Positions 23,001 through 33,577 of a DNA stretch of 64,000 nucleotides are shown one piece after another. The translations under genes and the position numbers were made by a program. This DNA comes from Aquanectria penicillioides (Eukaryota > Ascomycota > Sordariomycetes > Hypocreales > Nectriaceae). The stretch's first letter is position 1. Every line of letters begins with the position of its first letter. The DNA lies in NCBI GenBank assembly GCA_003415625.1, contig PYIU01000003.1, forward strand, positions 6,634,001-6,698,000, given 5' to 3'. Below the pieces are notes generated by a model. It saw nothing but the letters and a program-made list of their open reading frames with translations. It did not search any database and was not told where the DNA came from.

Positions 23001-24942
23001 GACACCCCCAATATCCCTTGACAGTTGATGTGGACGTTGGTTTACCCCTAAGGACATGTCTCCGCTGACGTTGCTGGGAGGTTGGTGCCGTCGGCAAGAC
23101 GAGAGGGTCTCGGGAGGGACGGCACAGCCGCCGTGAAGAAAGGAAAATTGGATCATGCACGCAGATACACACGCAAGAATCGCTCCGGAAGAGAAGCTGG
23201 ATTGGGCCAACGATTGCAATGTGCAAGGGGGGCCTGAACAATGAGCTCTGGGTTAACAGTCAGATTTCCGTGCAGACGATGCTCCCCCCTGGTCATTGAT
23301 GTTTGAAGTCGATCATCCGCTTTTGCCGGACTAGTGCAGATGAGCGGCAGTGGAGAGGGACTGTGATTGATACGACATCTTGAGCGCCGTAGTGTGACTT
23401 GGAGCAAGAGAGGCAAAAAGCCATTCCTTAATGGGGGATGTTTCTTTGCCATGACGCTCCCTCCGTGCTTAGCTTGCAGCTGTATACACGGCAGAGCGTG
23501 GCAAAGCCAAAGCGCTCAGGCCATGCCCTTGTTTGGAAACCTTGCGCGACACTTGTGCTCTTGAGGGTCTGTTGGAGAGCTTGTCGGGACCGCCAAGAGC
23601 GGAGGTGGAGAAGCAGATGGTCTGGGTCTGGGGGTGGTTGGGGATGCTCCTTGCCGGAACCCCGGACGCAGGGTTGTTACGAAAAATCACCCGACAGACG
23701 ACCGAAAATTTGCAATTGCAAGACGGATGAATGGTGGATTGGGTATCTTTGAGGCAGGGGGACGAGGCAGGGATGGTATTGTTTGGTGTCATGGACGAGG
23801 TGTTGCAATGGAGGAACAGGCAATGAGAGAGTGCAGGTGGAGAGGACACAGTGCTTGACTGAAGGCGAAGAAGGAATAAGAAGAAAGCAAATAACCCCAA
23901 GTGAAGATGGGGTTGCATGCATGGGGGCACGGATGAGCGTGGCTTCAATGCACAGCTGGAGGCATGACTCTGAGATAGTGGCCAACTGCTGGGCACGAGT
24001 CAGGAATCGCTGATGAAGCTGGGGACATTGGACACATGTGAGACATGGAAACACATGGAGAAGGGCAAAGTACTGTACAAAGAACATGGCTTACTCCAAC
24101 AGCTAATCCCTGAGGTTTGTGGTAGAGGGGTAAAGACTTGGACGAGGGTTGGATGTGGCCCAGGCCTTGTAGTGGAAGCCATCTTACCATCGCCAGAACC
24201 ATCGGCCACAAGGCAGCGTCCACACGCCCCTGTCCCGCCATACTCTGCCGGGCCTTCACCGTTAGAAAAGGATTGAAGGAAGTGAAGAAGAAATGGAAAG
24301 GAGAAGAAAAAAAAAACTCCACTCCCGGAATATGCAAGTGTCGGTGCCCACAAGTCGACAACTAGCCATCGAATCGGGGGATGAGCAATTACGTACCGGA
24401 AGGCGGATGGCCAGGACCGCCCCAGCAAAGAGTCGGGGGTGGATAACCCCGCAATCCCCGCGCGTCGCAAACAGGCGGTCTCCAGGATTTTTCTCCAGCG
24501 TCTCCAGCATCTCCAGTCTGCAGTTTGGAGCAGCCCTGGTCGCTTCTCCACCAAGCGAGGGCAGCGGACCCGCGGCGCCATTTCGCGACTGGGATGAGCG
24601 AAGGGCCAAGGGGACAGCGATAGCTTAGCGTCCAATGCCAGACGAGATGGAGAGAGAGAGAGAGAGAGAGAGAGATTCTCACAGCCACGACCCCGTCTCG
24701 TCTCTGCGTAAACGGAGCACTCTTGTTCTCCATTCTCCGTTCCCCATGCTCCAAGTCTACTGGCGGCCCCTCTCCTCCCCCCCTGGTCTAGTCCTCCTCG
24801 TTCTGGTTGCTCTCAATGCTCTTTGCGTGTCGTGGCGTCATTCACCTCATCGTCATTTTGCGTCGCAAGGGTAACCTAGAAGCCCCGTCCCCCCCCGACT
24901 CCCTGCGCTGAGAGGGCCTGGAGCTGCTATTTGCGAAAGAGT
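17053..24942. other. 7.9-kb nearly gene-free region
   Basis: The left part (17.1-19.5 kb) is AT-richer. It holds short minus-strand open segments at 17298-17555, 17634-17852 and 17746-18018 that look mildly protein-like (for example SFVTDEDDPMVPNLNQTVS) but match no family I know. They may be remnants next to the Tse2-like pair. From 19.5 to 25 kb the DNA is more GC-rich with overlapping ORFs in all frames and no domains. It includes a run of 12 G at 21389-21400 and a (GA)n tract at 24651-24675. The right end is upstream of the sugar transporter. Confidence 0.45.
24651..24675. repeat. (GA)n microsatellite
   Basis: About 25 bases of uninterrupted AG dinucleotides, roughly 0.8 kb upstream of the sugar transporter start. 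It could bind GAGA-type factors or simply be slippage-prone. Confidence 0.9.
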
Positions 24943-24971
24943 CTGGGGGGGCGTCTGGGGAATATCTGGGG
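24943..24971 (+). promoter_or_regulatory. Cluster of three CreA/Cre1-type sites
   Basis: CTGGGG occurs at 24943-24948, 24955-24960 and 24966-24971, spaced 12 and 11 bp, each matching the SYGGRG consensus of the carbon catabolite repressor CreA/Cre1. They lie about 520-545 bp upstream of the start codon of the MFS monosaccharide transporter, a class of gene often controlled by glucose. Function is inferred from consensus and context. Confidence 0.55.
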
Positions 24972-25193
24972 GTGTCTGACCCGCCAGCCGGGGTACACGC
25001 TGCTGTCCTGTTGCATCGTCGTCTGTGGTCTGCTTTTGGGGATGGTGACAGGGCGTCCTGGGCGGGGAAAAGGGAACATTCGCTGCGGGAGCAATGACAT
25101 CGCCGTGGCGCCCTTGCGTGGCCCACGCTATCTCACCCCAAACTAGACTGCCTGAGGGGATTGACGCCCTTTCTCCCCTCGTCTTGGATTTAT

Positions 25194-25200
25194 TATAAAA
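25194..25200 (+). promoter_or_regulatory. TATA box of the sugar transporter
   Basis: TATAAAA about 290 bp upstream of the ATG at 25489. It is followed by a pyrimidine-rich leader (CT-rich from 25205 onward), typical of strongly expressed fungal genes with long 5' UTRs. Confidence 0.6.
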
Positions 25201-25488
25201 GCCATTGGTCCTCCCCAACCCTCAGATCCGTTTCTCGTAGCATTCCAGACACACAGCCTTTGGCTTCTCATCTAGACTCTTCTTCTAGAATCGCATCTAG
25301 ACGGGTTTTCCTTTTGCTTCTTTGGCCCCATTTTGCTTCCTTGCTTTGTTCATCCCATGGGACCTACAAAGCTCTACCCCAACGACTTTTTTCGTCTTTA
25401 GGCCATCGAACTCTACTCCGCATCGAAAAAAAAACAAAAGAACGTGTACCTACACATAAATCAACCACACGATTCCCCGTCTCCAACC

Positions 25489-27197
25489 ATGGCTGACTCC
25501 AAGTCGAGAGACGAGAAGCACTTCTCCGATGAAGAGGATGGCACTGTCGAGAATGTCGACGTCGTCTACTCTTCTCCTCAACTTGCTGACGATGTCGCAT
25601 ATGGCCCATCAGGCATTGCCGGGCTTGCCCAGTCTCCCTTTGTCCTGGCTGCGGCCTTCCTGGCCTCCTTTGGCGGCTTCTCCTTTGGCTACGACCAGGG
25701 AGTCATCTCCATTATCAACGTGATGGACGAGTTCCACAAGGTCTTCCCCGAAGCGAAGAGTGGCTTTGGCAAGGGCTTGATGACTGGTATGCTCGAGTTT
25801 GGCGCTTTCCTCGGCTGCTTCTTCATGCCCTGGCTCGCCGACAAGATCTCTCGTAAGAAGGCCTTGACCGTTGTTGTCGTCATCTTCAACATTGGCGCCA
25901 TTATCCAGACTGCTGCCGTCAACTACCCCATGCTTGTCGTGGGACGAACCATTGGTGGTATTGGTGTCGGCACTCTTGCCATGGTAAGTTTTCACTCCCG
26001 CTACGTACAGTGTTGCCTCTCCACCATTATGCAAAACTCACAAATCATCAACAGGGCGCTCCCCTCTACATTTCTGAGATCTCACCCCCCAACCTCCGTG
26101 GTACCCTCCTCGTCCTTGAATCCGTCTCCATCGTTCTCGGCGTCGTCATCTCTTTCTGGATTACTTATGGCACCAGAAACCTGGCTGGCGAGATCTCCTT
26201 CCGCCTTCCTTTCGGTCTCCAGATGGTCTCCGCCACCATTGTTGGTGTCGGCATCCTGTTCTTCCCTTACTCCCCTCGATGGCTTGCTCTTGTTGGCCGT
26301 AACGAGGATGCCCTGCAGAGTCTGTCCAAGCTCCGTCGCCTACCTGCCTCCGATGACCGCCTGCAGACCGAGTATCGCGATATCGTTGCCGACGCCCAGT
26401 TCCAGAAGACCATTATCGAGCGCCGCCACCCGGGAGTTCACGGTTTCAAGCTCGAGATCGTCACTTGGCTAGACCTCTTTAGCCCCAAGACATGGCGCCG
26501 AACCGCCGTCGGCTGTGGTATTCTGTTCTTCCAGCAGTTTTCTGGCGTCAACGCCTTCATCTACTACGCCCCCACCCTCTTTCAGTCTCTTGGCCAGTCT
26601 GACGAGATGTCGTTGATCATGTCTGGAATTTTCAATATCCTCCAGCTTGTTGCTGTGGGAGTTTGCTTCCTTATTATTGACTCCGTCGGCCGACGACCTC
26701 TTGCCATCTGGGGTGCTGTTGGTGGTGCTATTGCCTGGGGTATCATGGCTATTCTGGTCGGTCTCTACTCTGACAGCTGGGAGTCTCACTCGGATGCCGG
26801 TTGGGCTGCTGTTGCCATGGCTTTCATGTTCATCCTGGTTTACGGAGTCTCCTACTCCCCTCTTGGCTGGGCCCTCCCCTCTGAAGTTTTCCCTACCGCG
26901 ACCCGATCTAAGGGTGTCGCTTTATCAACCGCGACTTGCTGGTTGTCAAATTTTGTTGTCGGAATAGTAACGCCGCCTCTTCTGTCATCTATTGGGTTCG
27001 GAACCTACGTTTTTTATGGAGCTTGGTGCGCTATTGCCGTAGTTTGGGCATTCTTGATGGTTCCTGAAACTAAGGGCAAGACATTGGAGCAGATGGACGA
27101 GGTCTTCGGCGACAACAGCGCTCAGGAGGAGCGGGATATTATGCAAGCCACTGTTGCTCAGGCCATGGCTTCATTTCCTCCTGCACGAGAAGTTTGA
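25489..27197 (+). CDS. MFS monosaccharide (hexose-type) transporter
   Basis: A proton-coupled plasma-membrane sugar importer of the major facilitator sugar-porter family. Two exons, 25489-25983 and 26055-27197, are separated by a 71-bp intron (GTAAGT..ACAG) and give 545 residues and about 12 membrane helices. Landmarks in order are GGFSFGYDQGV in helix 1, the DKISRKKAL loop, GRTIGGIGVGTL, YISEISPPNLRG, SPRWLALVGR (PESPRWL equivalent), the QQFSGVNAFIYYAP sugar-binding segment of helix 7, DSVGRRPL, and the family-ending PETKGKTLEQMDEVF. Exon 1 and most of exon 2 use C-ending codons heavily. From about 26920 to 27070 the codons turn A/T-ending, toward the decayed AT-rich block that follows. CreA-type sites upstream suggest glucose control. 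Substrate among hexoses and pentoses cannot be fixed. Confidence 0.93.
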
Positions 27198-27429
27198 AAT
27201 ACTCGGGTTTGTGGAGCGAAAGAGATGTAGCATTTGAAGCGGTATATTTTGCATGCACATACAATCTTATTTCTCTAGTCAATTTTCCCAAATTCATTAT
27301 GATCCTATTTGTAAATCCTAAATTCTTTATGCGTACCTATGTTTATAGAACTATACGGATGATAGAAACATCTCCTTGACATCAACCTTCCTAGCCCCCT
27401 GTATTGGACTGTAACTATAAAATTCCCGA

Positions 27430-28035
27430 CTCTTTGTCTTGGGATTATTTCTAACTTTGGAACAGCGGGCTTCGTTATTACGGCAGGTGCTATTGTCTAG
27501 CAGTTTCTGGTATACCATTTTGTATTCTCGGAACGGCATTGTTGATTCATTTCCGTTACCCTGGAGAACATACGGCTACCTGGTGATGTGCCAAGTCTTT
27601 CATGGAATTTGCGGAGGAATTTGGGCAATAACTAGATCATTCGCAATTATAACTGCAGTTAGCCACTAAGAACTTGCCGTTGTCCTCGCTCTACACGGGA
27701 TGTTTGGTTCTATTGGTCAAGCTATTGGGTTCGGTATTTCTGGCTCGATCTGGACTAACGACCTTCCCGTTGAGCTGAGAAAAGCCCTTCTAGACTATGC
27801 CAAGAATCAAACCGCAAAGATCTATGGAGATATGGCTGAGTAGATGAAATATCCAATTGACAACCCAATTCGAGACGGAGTGATTCGGGAATATCGCATT
27901 GTCCAACGACAGATGATTATTACTGGCTGTGCTTTCTTGCCTCTCATCATCATTTGTGTGCCAGTCTGGCGGAACCTTCCAATAGACAAGAAGCAAGGAA
28001 AGGGAACTTTTTTTTTTAAATTCTTGACGAAGTAG
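27430..28035 (+). pseudogene. 3' remnant of a siderophore-iron transporter (MFS, SIT/MirB type)
   Basis: Only the last 200 or so codons of a gene normally near 600 codons remain. One frame runs from about 27439 to 28035 with blocks WRTYGYLVMCQVFHGICGG, LHGMFGSIGQAIGFGISGSI and YGDMAEQMK-like text, ending in VWRNLPIDKKQGKGTF, as in siderophore porters such as MirB. It is interrupted by TAA at 27667-27669, where the family has Gln before ELAVVLALHG, and TAG at 27841-27843, again a Gln position. Both fit C-to-T change. A few upstream residues (IISNFGTAGFVI) lie in another frame around 27440-27490. No start or N-terminal half is present. Confidence 0.8.
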
Positions 28036-28249
28036 CAAGTTCAAGATGAAATATAGCAATTGAATAAAAATGTTCCATGGCAGGACCATCTCCGAATACC
28101 TAGACGTATCATTATGAAATTGCGCCTGTGTGATAATCTTCAGAACTATGGAGGGCCAAAACCTTTTTATATGCTGCATTATAAAAAGCTAGTAAAGATG
28201 GTGAGCTTTAATTTATTTGTGGTAGGGGGAGGAGTTCGTAGTTGACCTG

Positions 28250-29502
28250 TCGTCGGATCTCCACACGAAGGTTCCGATTCATTCTTAGTGTTATGCCACT
28301 CATGAATCTCAACCTTCTCTCCCTCAGCTATACGCTAATCGCATTGAAGCAAAAGGTGAGCTAATACAATCTTGATTTCGTGGGCAGCGAAGAAGCGACT
28401 GGGACAAGCGTGTTTGCTGTGTCCAAACTGCAGGTGGTTCTCACTCGTGCTCACCAGCTACACACATTCTCTTTTCCTTCTAACTTCCTCTGGCGCAAGA
28501 ACCGATAGCCATTCCATTCTTCCGAGCTGTTGTAGACCTTAGGATCCGAGAGAGCACGAGAGGAAACACACGATGACGTGCCTTTTGGAATAAAGGTGCC
28601 ATCGGACAAGGTGAGGTCCTTGGTGGCAATTCGTTGCATACTAGCTGTAATATTCATGTTGATTAGTCGATGATAAAATGCAAAATGGGGTTGATGCTTA
28701 GTGTAAGGAGGAATTTACCTTTCTTGGAGAGGCTTGAGGGGTTGGCATTCCTTGACCACACTGTCAAGTAGTTGCATGTTATAGAGCAGTGTTTTCTTCC
28801 ACTCTTCGCTGTTAAGAACCTCAACCACTTCACCCCTCAAAACCTAAAAAAAATTCTGGATGTCGGGCAATATTGATCATAATTTGGCAGACAAATCAGT
28901 GGTTGTGTGGATAGCTACTGTGGATAGAAACAGCTGCGACAAAGCTGTCATAGTTCCTTCGCTTGGAAGCCTGTTCAAACCACTCCATCGCGTCGTTGAA
29001 CTCGGGCTTTTGTTTTCCCCATAATAGCGCTGCTGCCTTCAGTTCTCTTCTGTTTTCTATCGCAGGCCCGATAATGGAAGCAGCTTTTCGAATTTGAGCC
29101 CTGGCAGGTTCGGCACTTAGACATGAACCAATGAACGAAAGGACGCAGAGTCGCTGGCCAGGCACTTAGACGATCAGCAGCCACAGAACCATTCATAGCA
29201 TGTTCCATAGTGATCTCAGGCAACCATGTGACAAAGTAGGAATGGATCCAAAGCACCTTGGCGCTGAATTCTGTAAAGCTTAGTCCAGAGTCGCTTCGAA
29301 TTTCATTGGCCATTGAAGGAGGAAGGACAGCCATGGGCCCAAGGTCGCTGATGACACTTGGGGGTTTGTCGGGATTAAGTTTGAACCATTCACAGAGTAG
29401 GGAACGGGCCCCAAAAAGAAACCACTTTTTGGACCTAGTTTCAGTGAATTTCCTCAGACTCCAGCGATAATGTAGGATTATGGGGATGCAATCCCGGCTC
29501 AA
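28250..29502 (-). pseudogene. Cytochrome P450 pseudogene
   Basis: A decayed microsomal-type P450. Readable blocks from the 5' side are SDLGPMAVLPPSMANEIRSD (about 29370), then a jump that loses the middle of the protein, then LSAWPATLRPFVHWF (about 29150). After a frame change comes the helix-I region with KPEFNDAMEWFEQASKRRNY, and then QRIATKDLTLSDGTFIPKGT and DPKVYNSSEEWNGYRF near 28500. The heme loop reads [13 protein letters not shown] near 28410: the ligand Cys is kept, but two glycines of the usual FGHGKHACPGRFF are Ser, fitting G-to-A change. There are several stops and frameshifts. The sequence type resembles fungal secondary-metabolite P450s; the substrate is unknown. Confidence 0.8.
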
Positions 29503-29988
29503 CTATGATGCCACTGGAAGCGGCAGGCCCCTGGCGGGTATCTCGGCTTGGCTCCAGGACGGCTATTCTGATCCACTATGCAAGGCATACTACTAATGCT
29601 CGCTAGTGATATTTTGCGATATTTGGATGCCGGATGGTGCCCCATCAACACGAAATAGCCCAGCCCTGCTCGGTTGCAGAGTCGGCCGAGAAAATTGGCC
29701 TCGAGTTAAGTCCGAGACCCAGATGTTAATCTGAGCAGAGGTGTAGATTTTTGAATGGTTTTTATCACAAGATCTCTCAGCCGAGACCTCAAGGGTAGAT
29801 CATGACCAAGTTGGGGACGCATAGGGGGACTGGACTGGTGTGAATGTGATGGGGACTGCACTGCATTCATCTGCCAGTTGAAGTCAATGCCTGCTCTATG
29901 TGGACTAATATATTGTCTATTGGATCTGATTTTGCTTGTTCCCGAAAGCGATTGCTGGCTGAAGAGAAGAAAATCTTTCTTCTTTGGG
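29503..29988. other. Spacer between P450 remnant and oxidoreductase gene
   Basis: About 490 bp holding the 5' side of the P450 remnant (its membrane anchor may be lost or unrecognisable here) and the 3' flank of the oxidoreductase. No gene is seen. Confidence 0.5.
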
Positions 29989-31128
29989 TTAAAGGTTGGG
30001 CGCGATTACAGTGTAGTTTCTCCAGCCCCCAAATTTCGACGCATGTTCAATCGCTTGTTCGTGCTCTTCCATTCTGAACACAGTAACTTCCGTCCCGCTA
30101 TCCACGCCAATTTGCAGTTGCCCCTGCTCTATCATCCCAATGAGCTGATCTAGAGTCTTTCGGCAGCACATCCACTTGCCCATGACTTTGAGGTCTGTAT
30201 GCACTATGAAGGCATACGGGATGTCAAGGTGCCCCGGGGTTCCGCCGCTCAGGACGACTCTGCCTTGTCTTTTCAAGGTGCGGGCCGCCGCCGAGAGGAA
30301 TGGGGCACTCTTGAGCGCACCAGGGGTCCAGTCGTTGTAAACATCTGCCCCTGCGCCGTTTGGTGTAGCCTGCAAGATGGCGGTGGCGTCAATGTTGTTG
30401 TCGCCGGTCATGACAACGTAGCTCAAACGTGGGTTGTTTTGTAGCTTTTCTTTCATTGCGACAAGTTTTTCCTCACTGCGTCCGAGAGCAATCACGTTGG
30501 CCCCAAGGGCCAGCGCCAACTCGACTGCCAGGCCACCAAACGAGCCCCCTGAAGGGCCTACAATGACCGTCTCAGCCACTTTGACGCCTGCAGCCTCCAT
30601 GATGGCTCCTCCAGCAACAGAGTAGTGAGCGATGCTTTGTAGCACGGCTGGGGAGTAGCCAAACAGTTCGGTTAGCCGCTGCTCGTCCAGGCGGTAGACG
30701 TTCTCTAGCGGTACTTTCTGAAACTGCTGCAACGAGCCATCACGCCACTCGCCCTGCATGAGCTTTTTGCCTTCTGGACCCTCACCGCCATGATGTCCCG
30801 ACATGATTACAACATTCGGGTCATCACGACCGCGAACCGTGGCGTCCACGTAGACTAGATCGCCTGGCTTGACTCGCACCGCATCCGGCCCAGTAGCGTA
30901 AACTCGGCCGACAGCGTTGGGGTTCGGGACTAAGGGGAGGCTCAAATTGAGTTGCGGGAGCTTGCCAGAATGGACAAGGTGCGTGTATGGAACAATGGGT
31001 GCGGCGAGAACGCGGATGACCACGGTTCCAGCTGTGGCTTCGGGAATGGGAAGGTCGACAATCGACAACGGCTCAGTGTAAGAGGAGAGCCAAAGGGCTC
31101 GGTTGATGCCGGGGGTTAACGAACCCAT
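29989..31128 (-). CDS. Medium-chain dehydrogenase/reductase (zinc-independent alcohol dehydrogenase or quinone reductase-like)
   Basis: A single-exon gene of 379 residues. The N-terminal GroES-like domain has VVIRVLAAPIVPYTHLVHSG and GRVYATGPDAVRVKPGDLV. The Rossmann domain begins at VIVGPSGGSFGGLAVELALA with an NAD(P)-binding glycine motif. It continues through LGANVIALGRSEEKL and RVVLSGGTPGHLDIPY. The usual catalytic-zinc Cys/His pair is not evident, so a quinone- or enone-reductase-like NADPH enzyme is more likely than a classic alcohol dehydrogenase. It is the only undamaged gene in a block of four broken accessory genes (27.4-35.8 kb), and it has a TATA box 82-89 bp upstream. Substrate unknown. 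Confidence 0.88.
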   Translation of the reverse strand: MGSLTPGINRALWLSSYTEPLSIVDLPIPEATAGTVVIRVLAAPIVPYTHLVHSGKLPQLNLSLPLVPNPNAVGRVYATGPDAVRVKPGDLVYVDATVRGRDDPNVVIMSGHHGGEGPEGKKLMQGEWRDGSLQQFQKVPLENVYRLDEQRLTELFGYSPAVLQSIAHYSVAGGAIMEAAGVKVAETVIVGPSGGSFGGLAVELALALGANVIALGRSEEKLVAMKEKLQNNPRLSYVVMTGDNNIDATAILQATPNGAGADVYNDWTPGALKSAPFLSAAARTLKRQGRVVLSGGTPGHLDIPYAFIVHTDLKVMGKWMCCRKTLDQLIGMIEQGQLQIGVDSGTEVTVFRMEEHEQAIEHASKFGGWRNYTVIAPNL

Positions 31129-32017
31129 TTTTTCTTTATTCAGAGATAGAAGAGAGAATAGTGATTCTACAAGATCTTCATCTCCAAGTTCTGAGGACTT
31201 CCCTCTCGGCTTTTATACAGAAAGGCTCTGTTGACAGCTTCATTTTGCTCGACCGCCTCTTGATTATCTTTCCAAGCTTGACACGCCTTAAACTCAAAGT
31301 AAAATGACTCTTAATGAAGCCATAGCCCCATGGCTCCTCCATCGTATCAGAGTGGGGCGTTTAAAATCTTGCAACTTCCGCTTACATTATGCTCGTCTTT
31401 GCTGATCCGCGTCACTTTGAGAGCGGTAACTATCTGCGCGTAACCCATATCTTTCGGCTCAGGGTGTCTCCACTTGATAATGCTGGTAGTGGGTCTTGAG
31501 GCCGTAATATCGCCAAAAAAAAAAAAAGAGCTATTTTTGGCAAGTCCAGTTCTAACCTTATATCGACTATGCCCCAGAGTCGAGAAATTTTGAATTTCCT
31601 CGCTTTCTCTCTTCGACGACACCCCTCATGCTAACTGCGCTCACTTATTCGGCCACATTGATCAGCCACAACCACGACAAATTCAAAATTTTGCTAGTAA
31701 AACGCACAGAACTCGATTTGCCTTCAGACACTGAAGTAAAAACAAAGCAATACAATAGTCGAGTCGAGGGTGATCTCGCTTCTTTTCATTTGTTTGCTAG
31801 CAAGGGATTTTGCACGAACAAAAAGAAAAAGAGGTGTTTGGCAAAACCAAGCTTGTTTCGTTACCCAATAAATGCCTTCTCTTCGGCGCAAATGTCCACC
31901 TGAAGCTGACTTATGACATCGAAAAGATTCAAGTGAACATGTTGATGTCATATTGCAGAAGGCCCCTCCTGATCATCAACCTGGCTGTTGCCAGCTTCCC
32001 ATCTGTACTTCCACCCA
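31129..32017. other. Oxidoreductase promoter side and spacer
   Basis: The first 100 bp hold the TATA box described separately. The rest, out to the luciferase-like remnant, shows no conserved frame. A run of 13 A lies near 31516. Confidence 0.5.
31210..31217 (-). promoter_or_regulatory. TATA box of the MDR oxidoreductase
   Basis: On the minus strand TATAAAAG lies 82-89 bp before the ATG at 31128, a canonical core-promoter distance. It suggests the gene still has a working promoter although its neighbours are decayed. Confidence 0.6.
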
Positions 32018-33577
32018 CTATGGTCCTTCTTGAGTCCAGTCTGACCCTGTCGGTAAAATCGTTCTCATTGCGCCAGGATGCCCTTTTGGCACGTAGATCC
32101 CCCGACTTCGCAATTCAGGGACTAGTAGTCCTACGACGTCCTCCCAACTCCCGGGAGTTGTGATGCGGCCAATGTTGAATCCATCAATATCTGCAACTCT
32201 GATCCACCTTTCCATTCCATCCGCGATCTTTTTTGGAGTTCCCACAGGAACCGGGCCCAGAAGCACCCAAGGCTATGGCCTTCCCGATATTTCTTGGGGC
32301 CCACTTTGGAACATCCTCTACAGAATAAGAAAGAATAGCTAGATGAGACTCAATGCGACTGTTGGATACGCTGACATGTTCTTGAGTAATCTCTGTATCC
32401 AGATCAAACTTGGTTAGGTCGATATGTGTATTGCCACACCGATAGACCAAGCCGCCTTCTTCGCTTGCATATCTTCGTGCCTCAAGATAGTTCTGCTCAG
32501 CCTCCGATGTGGTCCGCCCAATAATAGGCGTCAGGGATGCAAAGACCTTGATCGAATTTGGCTTACGCTCAACTTCGGAGGCCTTTTCTCAGATTGCCTT
32601 GACTCGAGGGGCAATGAGGTCTGGGGCGAAGCCGACTACAAAGATACCCTCAGCATGCCTTGCTCCAAAATCGATCCCAGCACTGAATTAATAACCAATT
32701 ATGATTCGGAATGAATAATTAACGGGCGAACTCAGACTCACGGCGAAGTACCAGCTTGGAATAAAAATGGAGTCCCCTGCGGACTTGGATCTGGGATGTA
32801 AGGGGCATCGACCATAAAAAATTGTCCGTGGTGGTGTATGGTCAGCGTATACCTCATTTCCCTTGTCTCCTATCAATGTATCATCGGCCCATGAACCCTC
32901 CCACAACCTTCTCAAGTGTTAGTTTACTTTATTCGGAACAGTCTCACATTGGATAGCGTTGAGATTTAGCTAAAGGATTCCATGAACTTGTATACTACCG
33001 TCAGAAATTCATCGTCTATTTCATAGCGTTTATCATGATCGATAGGCTCAATTCCGATCTATCATAGGGTTAATCGAAGTTCTTGGTGCTTGAATGAGAT
33101 TGGCGTTATACATGCTGCTTTGAACCATGAAGCCTTCCATGAGTGGAACAATATTCCAACCAAACCGTCCTCCTGTAAGATGACCAAGAGTGGAGAACCG
33201 CTTGGCTAGAACATATGGGCTGTCAAATGATGTGGATGAAGTTGTCGCAAAGCCCAAGTTTTTAGTCACTGTAGCCATTGCCGTGACTGGAATTACCGGA
33301 TCTCCCATTGGGAACTGTGTTCCAGTGCGCACACATGCCTCAGCATCGCCCTTGTACACATCACACCAACCAAAGGTATCCGCCAGAAAGAGTGTATTGA
33401 AATCTCCCTTTTAAAGCAACTGAGCTATATTTGTCCAGTACGAGAGATCTTGCTGTTTGGTGGCCGCTTTATCCCGATGATTGCGCCATTGCTCAAAAGA
33501 CACGCCCCAACAGCGAGCATGTCAAAGGCATTGAGAAGAATGGGTTTCTTCACCGGGTTCTCTTCAGAATGCCCCAT
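32018..33577 (-). pseudogene. Luciferase-like FMN-dependent monooxygenase pseudogene (NtaA/SnaA/DszA group)
   Basis: Pieces of a bacterial-luciferase-fold monooxygenase spread over all three minus frames. The start at 33577 gives KKPILLNAFDM. A frame change follows to SYWTNIAQLL, a stop, then NTLFLADTFGWCDVYKGDAE. The longest piece is 33359-33048 with FPMGDPVIPVTAMATVTKNL, FATTSSTSFDSPYVLAKRF and LTGGRFGWNIV. RLWEGSWADDTLIGDK is near 32900. The C-terminal piece, 32266-32018, has GTPKKIADGMERWIRVADID and TTPGSWEDVVGLLVPELRSR. Some gaps may be former introns, but in-frame stops and frameshifts show it is dead. The intact family acts with a separate flavin reductase, which I do not see nearby. 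Confidence 0.8.
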
